A stretch of DNA of 64,000 nt, taken from positions 1,860,001 through 1,924,000 of the forward strand of contig CAWCPR010000001.1 of the NCBI GenBank assembly GCA_963797475.1, written 5' to 3'. The DNA is from CAWCPR01 sp963797475. Lineage in GTDB: Bacteria; Chloroflexota; Anaerolineae; Anaerolineales; UBA4823. This document shows positions 25,535-32,931 of the stretch, one piece after another. How positions within the stretch are numbered: the first letter of the stretch is position 1; each line of letters begins with the position of its first letter. Below the pieces are notes generated by a model that was not told the DNA's origin, searched no databases, and worked only from the letters and a program-made list of their open reading frames with translations. The translations under genes and the position numbers were made by a program.

Positions 25535-25637
25535 GGAACTCTCCTTAATCTGCAGAAAAAAGGTTTACAGTAGTAAAGATCACCCTCTTTTTTTCACACT
25601 CGCCCAGCTACAGGCGCCAGGTTATGTCAATCCAATA

Positions 25638-26138
25638 TCACCATGAGAATCCCCCATCCCTGGGTGGGACGCCCACATTCCTCGCGCTGCGATAACCGTA
25701 TTTACAAAGTGACAATTCAACGAAGCCGGTTTTATCTTCATGTGCCCGGTATTTAATGACCAAACGTACCCGCGAGACGAGGTTGTATGCGTTCAATTCG
25801 GATTCGCTAAGATCGTGCTCCCATTCCGCCGTAAGAATTGGCAGGATCTTCCCTACCTTCTGGTTAAACAATTCTTTTGCACCATCAGCGCTGTATAAAT
25901 AGGGGAAAGATTTACCCGAGTCGCCTTGCCTATCAACGAAACGACAGGAATACTCGATCTCCTTGTCTGTCCATATCCAGATCGATGAATCCACCGAGCC
26001 ATCCAATGTAAAAAGCGACTCGAAGTTCCTATCCCCCTCTTCCAAAGTAGAGATCGATTCTCCAATCATGCCCCCAAAACCTCTCTTGGAGATTTTGATC
26101 AAATCCTGCAGGGATTTTTGAAATCGCGATAAGCTCAC
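25638..26138 (-). CDS. Hypothetical protein
   Basis: A 166-residue soluble protein; I do not recognise a family. It has a mixed alpha/beta composition with a Trp/Glu/Asp-rich middle (SSIWIWTDKEIEYSCRFVDRQGD) and a basic C-terminus. Its start overlaps the stop of the DUF1801 gene (ATGA), so the two are co-translated and probably act in the same process. The nearby exported-protein genes are separate, because a ~100-base gap lies downstream. Function unknown. Confidence 0.6.
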   Translation of the reverse strand: MSLSRFQKSLQDLIKISKRGFGGMIGESISTLEEGDRNFESLFTLDGSVDSSIWIWTDKEIEYSCRFVDRQGDSGKSFPYLYSADGAKELFNQKVGKILPILTAEWEHDLSESELNAYNLVSRVRLVIKYRAHEDKTGFVELSLCKYGYRSARNVGVPPRDGGFSW

Positions 26139-26551
26139 GTATAAGTCTTAATCAGGTAATCAACCGAGCGCTGTACCAAATCTCTCAATGTGTTCATATC
26201 GATGTCCTCAATCTTCTTGATGTACAGGCAGGCCTTCCCGGTTTTGAACTTCCCCAACCGGTCCATAAGCTCTTGGTACTGTGGAAATCCCGACATGATA
26301 TATACGGTGATATTTTGGGCGCGTGGAGAGAAACCGGTCAGAAACCAATCGCCTTCACGTCCGCTGGCATACTTATAGTGGTAATTGCCAAAACCGATAA
26401 TGCTGCTCCCCCACATCTTCGGTTCTGAACCCGTAATTTGTTGCATGAGCTCTAAAATGGTAAAACTGTCCCGGCGCTTCTTTTCATCATTAATTCCGTT
26501 GAGGAAAGCAATAACACTTTGATCCGTCTGCCTGGTTTTTAGCTCTGCCAT
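26135..26551 (-). CDS. DUF1801 domain protein
   Basis: A 138-residue protein with the DUF1801 (YdhG-like) pattern: a helical N-terminus (VIAFLNGINDEKKRRDSFTILELMQQITGSEPKMWGSSIIGFGNYHYKYASGREGDW), then FLTGFSPRAQNITVYIMSG and a C-terminal KIEDIDMNTLRDLV region. The fold resembles small ligand-binding proteins and the function is unknown. It overlaps the downstream hypothetical gene by four bases and is preceded by a 373-base gap that holds the tRNA-like element. Confidence 0.8.
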   Translation of the reverse strand: MAELKTRQTDQSVIAFLNGINDEKKRRDSFTILELMQQITGSEPKMWGSSIIGFGNYHYKYASGREGDWFLTGFSPRAQNITVYIMSGFPQYQELMDRLGKFKTGKACLYIKKIEDIDMNTLRDLVQRSVDYLIKTYT

Positions 26552-26756
26552 AAATCTATCCTTTCAGAAACGGTATATGAGAATTTTTACCGGGGTCGAT
26601 GAAGACCTGGCGTGATAAAGTGGAATTAGGTTGGGCCCGCCTTGTGGGCTACGGGAGACGAACTCAGATTTACTGCTAATTGGAGTAAAAAGGGCCGATT
26701 TACGCCACCAGTATAGCATATTCTGGGGGATTCACATCACCATTTATGCCGGCTTT

Positions 26757-26775
26757 ACCGGGAAATTACCCCGGT
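26757..26775 (+). terminator. Short hairpin followed by a T run
   Basis: ACCGGG pairs with CCCGGT around AAATTAC and is followed by TTTT on the plus strand. No plus-strand gene ends just before it. It lies in the gap upstream of the DUF1801 gene and may belong to an unannotated short RNA. Confidence 0.35.
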
Positions 26776-26811
26776 TTTATGGAGCACAAGCTGTTAATCC
26801 CTATACTAACC

Positions 26812-26830
26812 ATAAGGGTTCTGACCTTAT
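26812..26830 (+). other. Hairpin with a 7-base loop next to the tRNA-like element
   Basis: ATAAGG and CCTTAT pair around GTTCTGA, a seven-base loop. It begins where transcription would start from a TATACT at 26802-26807, and is joined directly to the tRNA-like element that follows. Confidence 0.35.
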
Positions 26831-26903
26831 TGTCCGCTGGGCTGGAGAATGCGGTGCAGCCCACCGTGCCGGAAGTCGAGGTTCGATTCCTCGACGGCGG
26901 ACA
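26831..26903 (+). ncRNA. tRNA-like three-way-junction element without an anticodon arm
   Basis: Seven-base ends TGTCCGC and GCGGACA pair as an acceptor-like stem. Inside are a seven-bp arm (TGGGCTG with CAGCCCA, loop 26845-26856) and a perfect T-arm (CGAGG - TTCGATT - CCTCG, extendable to GTCGAGG/CCTCGAC), carrying the tRNA consensus GGTTCGATTCC. Only 11 bases lie where an anticodon arm should be, so it is not a normal tRNA. It could be a decayed tRNA, an assembly deletion, or a tRNA mimic such as a Y-RNA-like module. It sits alone in the gap between minus-strand genes. Confidence 0.45.
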
Positions 26904-26924
26904 AGAGGGCCGGAACGCTTTTAC

Positions 26925-27443
26925 TTATTCGCCCCCATTCTCAATATTCCAGCGGAGCCGGTCTTGCAATGGGATCAGCGTGAAGCCAAACTCATCCACA
27001 AAACGGCGACCATCGATCGCCTCCGGATCGCTGCGAACGCTGGGGGAACTGAAGTCCAGTTCGACATTTTTATTATACATTTTTAGGATATGGGCCAGGT
27101 CGCTGCACTTCCAGTTCTCCGTAGGCGTGTTGTAAACCGGGTAGGACGTCCAACTGGTTTTGACCAACCGGCTTACGATTTCTGCGACATCGGCGACATG
27201 GATGAGCGGGAGAATCTCGTCACCTGAAAATGGGACATGGATCCGGGTCGGCCGGCCTGCCCCCATCTTCTTGATGATCTCACCGCGCCAGAGGGAGGAG
27301 GGGCTGACTGCACCTGCGCCAATCACAATCGCAATGCGCAAGGAAACAAACTCGATCTCATGTTGCTGCCAGAAGCGCTCGCCGGCGATTTCGACGGAAC
27401 GGTTCTCTCTGGAGCCCTCGTTCGGTGGATCACGCTTGATCTC
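26925..27443 (-). pseudogene. N-terminally truncated NAD-dependent epimerase/SDR
   Basis: The open frame from just after an in-frame TAG (27444-27446) reads the second half of an extended short-chain dehydrogenase: GERFWQQHEIEFVSLRIAIVIG, then ILPLIHVADVAEIVSRLVK and PVYNTPTENWKCSDLAHIL. The N-terminal Rossmann GxxGxxG and the catalytic YxxxK region are missing, and there is no start codon that would restore them. The break falls inside the C-terminus of the methyltransferase gene, whose last residues (VVGDQA) look out of place, so a deletion probably joined the two. A shorter product from TTG 27341 is possible, but would lack the cofactor fold. Confidence 0.65.
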
Positions 27444-27990
27444 CTACGACGGGTACACAGCGGAGGTGATCTTTGCTTTCCTCCTGGATGATCCATTTGC
27501 CCGACTGATGGATCATTTGAATCGTCCTCCGGAGCGCTTGGTGACCATCGTCGACGACAAGCACCGCATCCGGACGGGCAATCCGGTGCAGTTCTTCCAA
27601 CAGCGCCGCCGGCTCTTTCACCCCGAAGATCATATCCAGCACAAACAGCATATCGGCTGCATGATCCGGGATGTCTGCGTGGTATCCATGCGCCAGCACG
27701 GGCAGGATATTGCCCAAATTCTGGTCTTTGGCTTTATTCCTGATGTACTCCAGCGCCAGCTCCTGGACATCGACCGCATAAACTTTCCCATTTGCGCCGA
27801 CGAGTTTGGCGAATCTTACCGAATACCTGCCCGGCCCGCAGCCGTAATCGACGACCGTCATATCCGGGCCAATTCGGAACCCTGCGACTCGCTTATCGAT
27901 ATACGGGAAGAGCAGATCCCTCAAAATCATGACAGCACTCATTAAGCGGAAAGAGAGATCGGGCATTCGATCCATGTTGTTATTTTCCAT
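27430..27990 (-). CDS. Class I SAM-dependent methyltransferase
   Basis: A 186-residue enzyme. The SAM-binding motif I is TVVDYGCGPGRYS, and the acidic motif II is GKVYAVDVQE; a third motif (ADMLFVLDMIFGVKEPAALLEELHRIARPDAVLVVDD) matches the Methyltransf_11/25 group. The ATG at 27990 follows GGAG and overlaps the stop of the exported-protein gene by eleven bases. The last residues after ESKDHLRCVP lie over the start of the truncated epimerase and may be a product of a deletion. The substrate is not evident. Confidence 0.82.
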   Translation of the reverse strand: MENNNMDRMPDLSFRLMSAVMILRDLLFPYIDKRVAGFRIGPDMTVVDYGCGPGRYSVRFAKLVGANGKVYAVDVQELALEYIRNKAKDQNLGNILPVLAHGYHADIPDHAADMLFVLDMIFGVKEPAALLEELHRIARPDAVLVVDDGHQALRRTIQMIHQSGKWIIQEESKDHLRCVPVVGDQA

Positions 27991-29254
27991 TGATTAACTC
28001 CGCGGTTAATTTCCCAACGACCAGCGGGAGAAAAACGGCGTTTTCCAAAGGCGGCGTTCCAGGTACAGTGAACTGGTAAACGTGCACGACCGGGCTTTCC
28101 CCATAGCGCTCGGTGATATACACCCGCCCGCTGGCGGGGTCATAGGTGGCGCCAGCGACCGTCGCTCCACCGGTCGAATCCATCTCTTCCAAACGCCACA
28201 GGGCGTACGGCTGCAATTCCCAGGGCTGCATTTGGCCGTTCTTGACAGCCAGGAGGTCCAGGGCGTCGTACGCCCACACCTGGTGAATGTAAGGGTAGGC
28301 GTGCGTGCCTTTCGAGCTGTCCACCGGGTCGCTGCATTCCTCTCCAGTCCCGTAACAGAACGTACCGGTGCCTTGCCGCCCGAAGAAGAGAACGCTACGG
28401 GACCCTTCCGGGAAAGCCAATCCTACGATGTTCGTGCTGCCGTTAAAAGTTTCGCTGGTAGCGTCCCAATTGGCCAGCGGGTGGGCTTGTGGGTAGTACA
28501 AAAGCGGCGAGGCCGGCACAGGATCCAGGCTGCCCACATCATCTGGGTCGAAGACTGCAACCGCAGGGCCATAGGAGGTGCGGCTGATGATCGACAGGCA
28601 GCAGTTGCCGGTCAGCGCCGGGCCGCCCAGCGTCGAACGCCATTCCTGGGGGATCCAGGTCATGTAGCCAGAGACGATCCCCGCCCAGCCGCCCACCTGA
28701 AACGGCCCCTGGACATCCCCGCTCAGGGTAAGGTCCGTCCCGGAGGCGAAATGCGAAAGCGTCTGGCTGCCGTCAGCGTCATAATAGCTGTATGCAGATA
28801 CGATCAGCCGCCCGTTGGACACCAGGGTGCCGCCCAGTTTTATGCTGTCCACGTCGACCAACCCAAGCCGCCCCTCGGTCACATCCGTGCAGTTTTGCAG
28901 GATGGAGGCGGTCTGGCTCAGGTCGACTGTGGCGGGGATGCCGACCTCACAAAGTTGCTGGTACCAGTCGTGCCCGCCGAAGAAAAGGGAATGATGGGCC
29001 GGGTTGTATCCCAGGGCATGCCCGCTGTAGCCAAGCGGATTGCCCTCGCCATCCTGGTTTGGGACGCGGAAAGCCCCCAGGTAGGTGAGGGAAGTGCGGT
29101 TTAGCAATGGCAGCTCGCCCGGCTGATCTCTCCCCGGCGGAATTGCCGGCGCTGCCCGGCTCTTTATTCGTACTACCCCCAATAAGGCGCATAAAATGAT
29201 GAGAGCCAAGATCGGCGCTTTGGAATCACGGGCGCGGGCAAAGAGCGAATTCAT
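27980..29254 (-). CDS. Exported protein of unknown function with 'FLPLV' tail
   Basis: A 424-residue protein with a signal peptide (residues 1-33), then beta-rich sequence with repeated Gly/Asp turns (LGYNPAHHSLFFGGHDW, TGNCCLSIISR, ATYDPASGRVYITERYG) suggestive of a propeller or other all-beta fold. Several Cys pairs could form disulfides outside the membrane. The C-terminus has the FLPLVVGK tail. AGGAG lies ten bases before the ATG and overlaps the end of the GNAT gene, so it is the second gene of an operon GNAT - exported protein - methyltransferase. Function unknown. Confidence 0.65.
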   Translation of the reverse strand: MNSLFARARDSKAPILALIILCALLGVVRIKSRAAPAIPPGRDQPGELPLLNRTSLTYLGAFRVPNQDGEGNPLGYSGHALGYNPAHHSLFFGGHDWYQQLCEVGIPATVDLSQTASILQNCTDVTEGRLGLVDVDSIKLGGTLVSNGRLIVSAYSYYDADGSQTLSHFASGTDLTLSGDVQGPFQVGGWAGIVSGYMTWIPQEWRSTLGGPALTGNCCLSIISRTSYGPAVAVFDPDDVGSLDPVPASPLLYYPQAHPLANWDATSETFNGSTNIVGLAFPEGSRSVLFFGRQGTGTFCYGTGEECSDPVDSSKGTHAYPYIHQVWAYDALDLLAVKNGQMQPWELQPYALWRLEEMDSTGGATVAGATYDPASGRVYITERYGESPVVHVYQFTVPGTPPLENAVFLPLVVGKLTAELINGK

Positions 29255-29257
29255 CGT

Positions 29258-29776
29258 TTATAGCTCCTTGATCATGTGAATGTCTTCCGGCTCCAGTGCA
29301 TATAATTCGGGATGGGCCTCCCGGGTAGGCGCGAATCCCTTTGAGCGGTAGAAATTTACCGCCGATTCGGATGGCGTAGCCGATACATACAGTTTTTCAA
29401 AGCCGTCTGTCTTCGCCTGGCGGACTACCTCTTCCGTCAACTTTGAAGCGATGCCCTTGCGCCGGTAATCCTTGCTGACAAACAACGCAGCCAGTTGCGC
29501 CATTCGATCGGTTAAGAATGGGCGGTAAACGATGATCCCCACCATCTGGCTATCCTCAAAAGCGCCCCAGGCCTTCACGCCTTTCAGGTTCATTACAATG
29601 GTCCAGCCTCCATCGCGCCATCCATCCTGGGTCCACCTGGGTCTTTGCCATTCCTCTGGGACAGGTCTCAATTCTTCACCAAGCCAGGTATACACAAGCG
29701 TGCCTCGCTCGGATACATCGATCTCAAGCATCTTTTCTTCCATCTCTTGCAGCGATATTTCTTTATAGAGAAGCAT
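29258..29776 (-). CDS. GNAT-family N-acetyltransferase
   Basis: A 172-residue acetyltransferase. The acetyl-CoA-binding motif is ALFVSKDYRRKGIASKLTEEVVRQAK (RRKGIA), followed by LYVSATPSESAVNFYRSKGFAPT, which is the usual beta-6/7 region. A GAGGGTG ribosome site precedes the ATG, and a TATAAT lies just upstream, so the leader is short. It heads a three-gene operon with an exported protein and a methyltransferase, but the substrate cannot be read from sequence. Confidence 0.85.
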   Translation of the reverse strand: MLLYKEISLQEMEEKMLEIDVSERGTLVYTWLGEELRPVPEEWQRPRWTQDGWRDGGWTIVMNLKGVKAWGAFEDSQMVGIIVYRPFLTDRMAQLAALFVSKDYRRKGIASKLTEEVVRQAKTDGFEKLYVSATPSESAVNFYRSKGFAPTREAHPELYALEPEDIHMIKEL

Positions 29777-29979
29777 GCACCCTCAATTATAGATCGCTCA
29801 AATTGACCTGACCGGTCCCGGAGAGAAACCGCCCTGCGATCGTATGCCCATTTAGCCCAACTCCAGGATCAAGCTCTAACGCAATCGGAGTATAGCATAA
29901 CTCTTAAGGGTTACAATGATTGTAGCTTCAGCCTGTGGAGATGGCGCACCAGGGAATACAAGGTCCTTGAATAAAGACA

Positions 29980-30008
29980 TTGATAAGCTCAATCAGGAAA
30001 GATATAAT
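29980..30008 (+). promoter_or_regulatory. Promoter of the SNF2-AddB-AddA operon
   Basis: TTGATA (29980-29985), a 17-base spacer and TATAAT (30003-30008) match a housekeeping promoter well. Transcription would start near 30015, leaving a leader of about 90 bases before the ATG at 30104. No other feature was found in the 327-base gap from 29777 to 30103. Confidence 0.7.
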
Positions 30009-30103
30009 ATCTTCAGTCGCTTTCACGATGGCTTTGGATTTTCACCAAAATCTGTTGCTCGCTGGGCTTTCTATTAAATGGGTGGTAAGGTTGAAAAATA
30101 AAC

Positions 30104-32926
30104 ATGCCAACCGAAATTGAAGTTCAAATTGAACGCCGACGTCAGCGCGCTCTAGAAGACATCACCAAGATTACCAATAAAGGCAACCACCCGCTCTTCA
30201 GTCTTTTCGAGGTCGCTTCGGTATCCGGACAGGTCTACCGGGTGGAAATCCGCTCCTTCGATAAGCTGCAAAACTCCTGCACGTGCCCGGACTATAAAAC
30301 CAACCTGATCGGCACCTGCAAGCATATCGAAAGTGTGCTGATTTATTTGAAGAATGCGTATGGCGACCGCCTGGAGAAATTGGCGCAAAAGCGGCCACGC
30401 GGCACCCAAATTTATCTGCATTATGGGATGGAAGTCACCGTGCGGGTAGCGCTCCCGCTGCCCAGCCGGGTCTCCGTAAACGGGCTTCTCAGCCGCCATT
30501 TCGATCCGAACGGGGTGTTGATCGGGGCGCCTTTGAGGACACTCCCGGTTCTAATGGCTGAGATCGAAAAACTGCCTTCATCCGACCGGTCGTTGGTGCG
30601 TATGGACGAGGCGGTGCGCGAGCATCTCGCGCTTCTGCAAGACCGCGAAGAAGTTCAACGGCAGAAAGAATGGTTCCTGGAACAGGTCAAGCGTGGCAAC
30701 CGGTCTTTCGGTGTACTCTCCACGCGCTTATATCCTTACCAGGAAAAAGGGGCCATGCACCTGGCTTTCGGCCGCCGGGCCATGCTGGCTGATGATATGG
30801 GTTTGGGCAAGACCGTACAGGCTATCGCCGCTTCAGCTCTGCTGAAGGAGCTGCGCGACATCCAGCTCGTTCTGGTCGTCTGCCCGGCCTCGCTCAAGCA
30901 TCAGTGGGAACGTGAAATCCGCCGCTTTACATCGCTCTCCGTGACCGTGGTCGAAGGCAACCTGGAAACGCGCCGGAAGCTCTACCAGGACCCATCATTC
31001 TTCAAAGTGATCAACTACGAGCTGGTCCGTCACGATATGGATGAGCTCGCCAGGCTGCATCTGGACCTGATCATCCTGGATGAGGCGCAGCGCATCAAAA
31101 ACTGGCGCACGAAAACCGCCCAGCGGGTGAAGCAGTTGCGCAGCCGGTACGCCTTCGTGCTGACCGGCACGCCGCTGGAAAACCGCATCGACGAGCTTTA
31201 CAGCATCTTCCAGTTCCTGGACCCGCGCATACTGGGACCCTTGTGGCATTTCAACGACCGTTTTTACGACCTGGAACAACGCCCCAACGGCACTTACAAA
31301 GTCCTCGGGTATAAAAATCTGGATGAACTGCGCCTCGCAATCGCGCCTTACATCCTGCGCCGAACCCGGGAGGAGGTATTGAGCGACCTCCCCGAACGAG
31401 TCGACAACCATTATTTCGTCGAAATGACACAGCTTCAATGGAAGGCTTACGATGAATTCAAGGAAACCGTCGCCAGACTGGTCTCCAAAGCCCAGCGCAT
31501 GCCGCTCACACCTAAAGAGCGCGAAGTCCTGCTGATGTGCCTGGTAAAAATGCGCCTGATCTGCAATGCGCTGGCCCTTCATGATAAAGAAATCCCACCT
31601 AAGGATCACGAAAAGACCGGCCCCAAGCTGGGCGAGCTGGGCCACATCTTGAGCGATGAAATCGCCAGCAACGGGCACAAAGCTATTGTGTTCAGCCAGT
31701 GGTCGGCGATGCTGGCGTTGACCGAACCCATCATCCAGCGCGTAGGGCTGAAATACGTCAAGCTGACTGGCGACGTGCCCTCCGCCAAACGCGGGGATTT
31801 GATCGAGCGTTTCTTCAATGACCCGGACTGCCGCGTCTTTCTTTCCACCGACGCCGGTGGAGTTGGCCTCAATTTGCAAGCCGGCAGCCTGGTAATCAAC
31901 CTGGATTTACCCTGGAATCCGGCGGTGCTCGAACAGCGCATCGCCCGCGCCCACCGGCACGGCCAGCCGCACTCTGTGCAGGTGATCAACCTGATCGCCA
32001 AGGACACGATTGAAGAGCGCATGTTGGATACATTGGCGGCGAAACGAAACGTTTTCGCCGGAGTTTTCGGCGCGCAGGAGGCCCCGGCCTCCATAAAATT
32101 CGAAGACACAGGCCAGGGCTTGCTGAAGCAGCTCGAAGAATTGTTTAAGGAACCTGCCGAAGTTGAGTTAGAACTGGCGCCAGTAGCCGTGGAGCCCGTC
32201 GAAGAGGCCCCCAGGCCCACCATCAACGGTTTCACTGACTTGCTGCTTACCCGGCTGCCCGGCAAAGTGCTGCTGGTGCGTAAAGCGCCGATGGGCGAGG
32301 GCGTCTTGGTAGTGGTCGACGGCAACCCGGCCGAGCTGCGCCCGGCTGTCGAAGCCACGCTGGTCGAGCATTTCGCCGGCAATCAACCCTCCCTGCACCT
32401 GATGGAACGCGAAGGATACAACGCCCTCACAGCCTTCCTGCCGCCTGTCCCGGCATTGCCTGACGAGGAGGCCTACCGGGCCGCTTCTTTGCCTTCTCCT
32501 GGCGGTCCGGGTGGGCGCGGTTTCCTCGAAAGTCAGCGTAAAAAATCCCAGGAAAGCCTGGCCTTCGCCGATAAACGGCTGGCGCTTGCCAGGGTGGTAT
32601 TAAATGGCGGTTTCCCGGAGGAAATGCTGCGCCCGATCCGAGAGGCCCTGGGTTGGGGGCTCTCCGCTCTGCTGGCGCTGCGCCAGGATTACGAGCCCTC
32701 TCCTGACCTGCCATCACCCAGGATGGTCCAATCGGCGTTGGTCGAACCCGGCCACCTGCCGGACGACCTTGCTATGCGCCTGGCGCGTGTCCGCGAATTG
32801 AGCGAGCCGGCCAGCGAGGCAGAAACCGCCCCCCCGCCTTCAAGCAAAACCGCCGAGAGCATGATCTCCGCCGTGGAGGAATTGGTTGAACTCGGCCAAA
32901 AGCAGGCCGTAGAAACAGGGTTTTAG
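30104..32926 (+). CDS. SWIM-zinc-finger SNF2-family ATPase
   Basis: A 940-residue SNF2-type translocase. An N-terminal SWIM zinc finger (CTCPDYKTNLIGTCKH, about residues 58-75) is followed by the ATPase core: Walker A MLADDMGLGKT (about 227), DEAQRIKN (about 325), the LTGTPLENRIDELYSIFQFL phrase and, in the second RecA lobe, LTGDVPSAKRGDLIERF and QRIARAHRHGQ. A less conserved C-terminal region (about 650-940) with acidic and Pro-rich parts follows. SNF2/RapA-like proteins move on DNA and displace proteins or remodel RNA polymerase. Here it precedes an AddB/AddA-like pair by five bases and a shared promoter, so a role in repair or in processing ends is likely. It is first in its operon. Confidence 0.9.
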   Translation: MPTEIEVQIERRRQRALEDITKITNKGNHPLFSLFEVASVSGQVYRVEIRSFDKLQNSCTCPDYKTNLIGTCKHIESVLIYLKNAYGDRLEKLAQKRPRGTQIYLHYGMEVTVRVALPLPSRVSVNGLLSRHFDPNGVLIGAPLRTLPVLMAEIEKLPSSDRSLVRMDEAVREHLALLQDREEVQRQKEWFLEQVKRGNRSFGVLSTRLYPYQEKGAMHLAFGRRAMLADDMGLGKTVQAIAASALLKELRDIQLVLVVCPASLKHQWEREIRRFTSLSVTVVEGNLETRRKLYQDPSFFKVINYELVRHDMDELARLHLDLIILDEAQRIKNWRTKTAQRVKQLRSRYAFVLTGTPLENRIDELYSIFQFLDPRILGPLWHFNDRFYDLEQRPNGTYKVLGYKNLDELRLAIAPYILRRTREEVLSDLPERVDNHYFVEMTQLQWKAYDEFKETVARLVSKAQRMPLTPKEREVLLMCLVKMRLICNALALHDKEIPPKDHEKTGPKLGELGHILSDEIASNGHKAIVFSQWSAMLALTEPIIQRVGLKYVKLTGDVPSAKRGDLIERFFNDPDCRVFLSTDAGGVGLNLQAGSLVINLDLPWNPAVLEQRIARAHRHGQPHSVQVINLIAKDTIEERMLDTLAAKRNVFAGVFGAQEAPASIKFEDTGQGLLKQLEELFKEPAEVELELAPVAVEPVEEAPRPTINGFTDLLLTRLPGKVLLVRKAPMGEGVLVVVDGNPAELRPAVEATLVEHFAGNQPSLHLMEREGYNALTAFLPPVPALPDEEAYRAASLPSPGGPGGRGFLESQRKKSQESLAFADKRLALARVVLNGGFPEEMLRPIREALGWGLSALLALRQDYEPSPDLPSPRMVQSALVEPGHLPDDLAMRLARVRELSEPASEAETAPPPSSKTAESMISAVEELVELGQKQAVETGF

Positions 32927-32931
32927 GGGAG

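Noticed and set aside
26831..26903. Canonical tRNA at the tRNA-like element
   Set aside because: The space between the D-arm-like and T-arm stems is too short for an anticodon arm, so no amino acid can be assigned.
30995..31879. Minus-strand open frame of 294 codons inside the SNF2 gene
   Set aside because: Antisense to conserved helicase motifs and without any protein signature.
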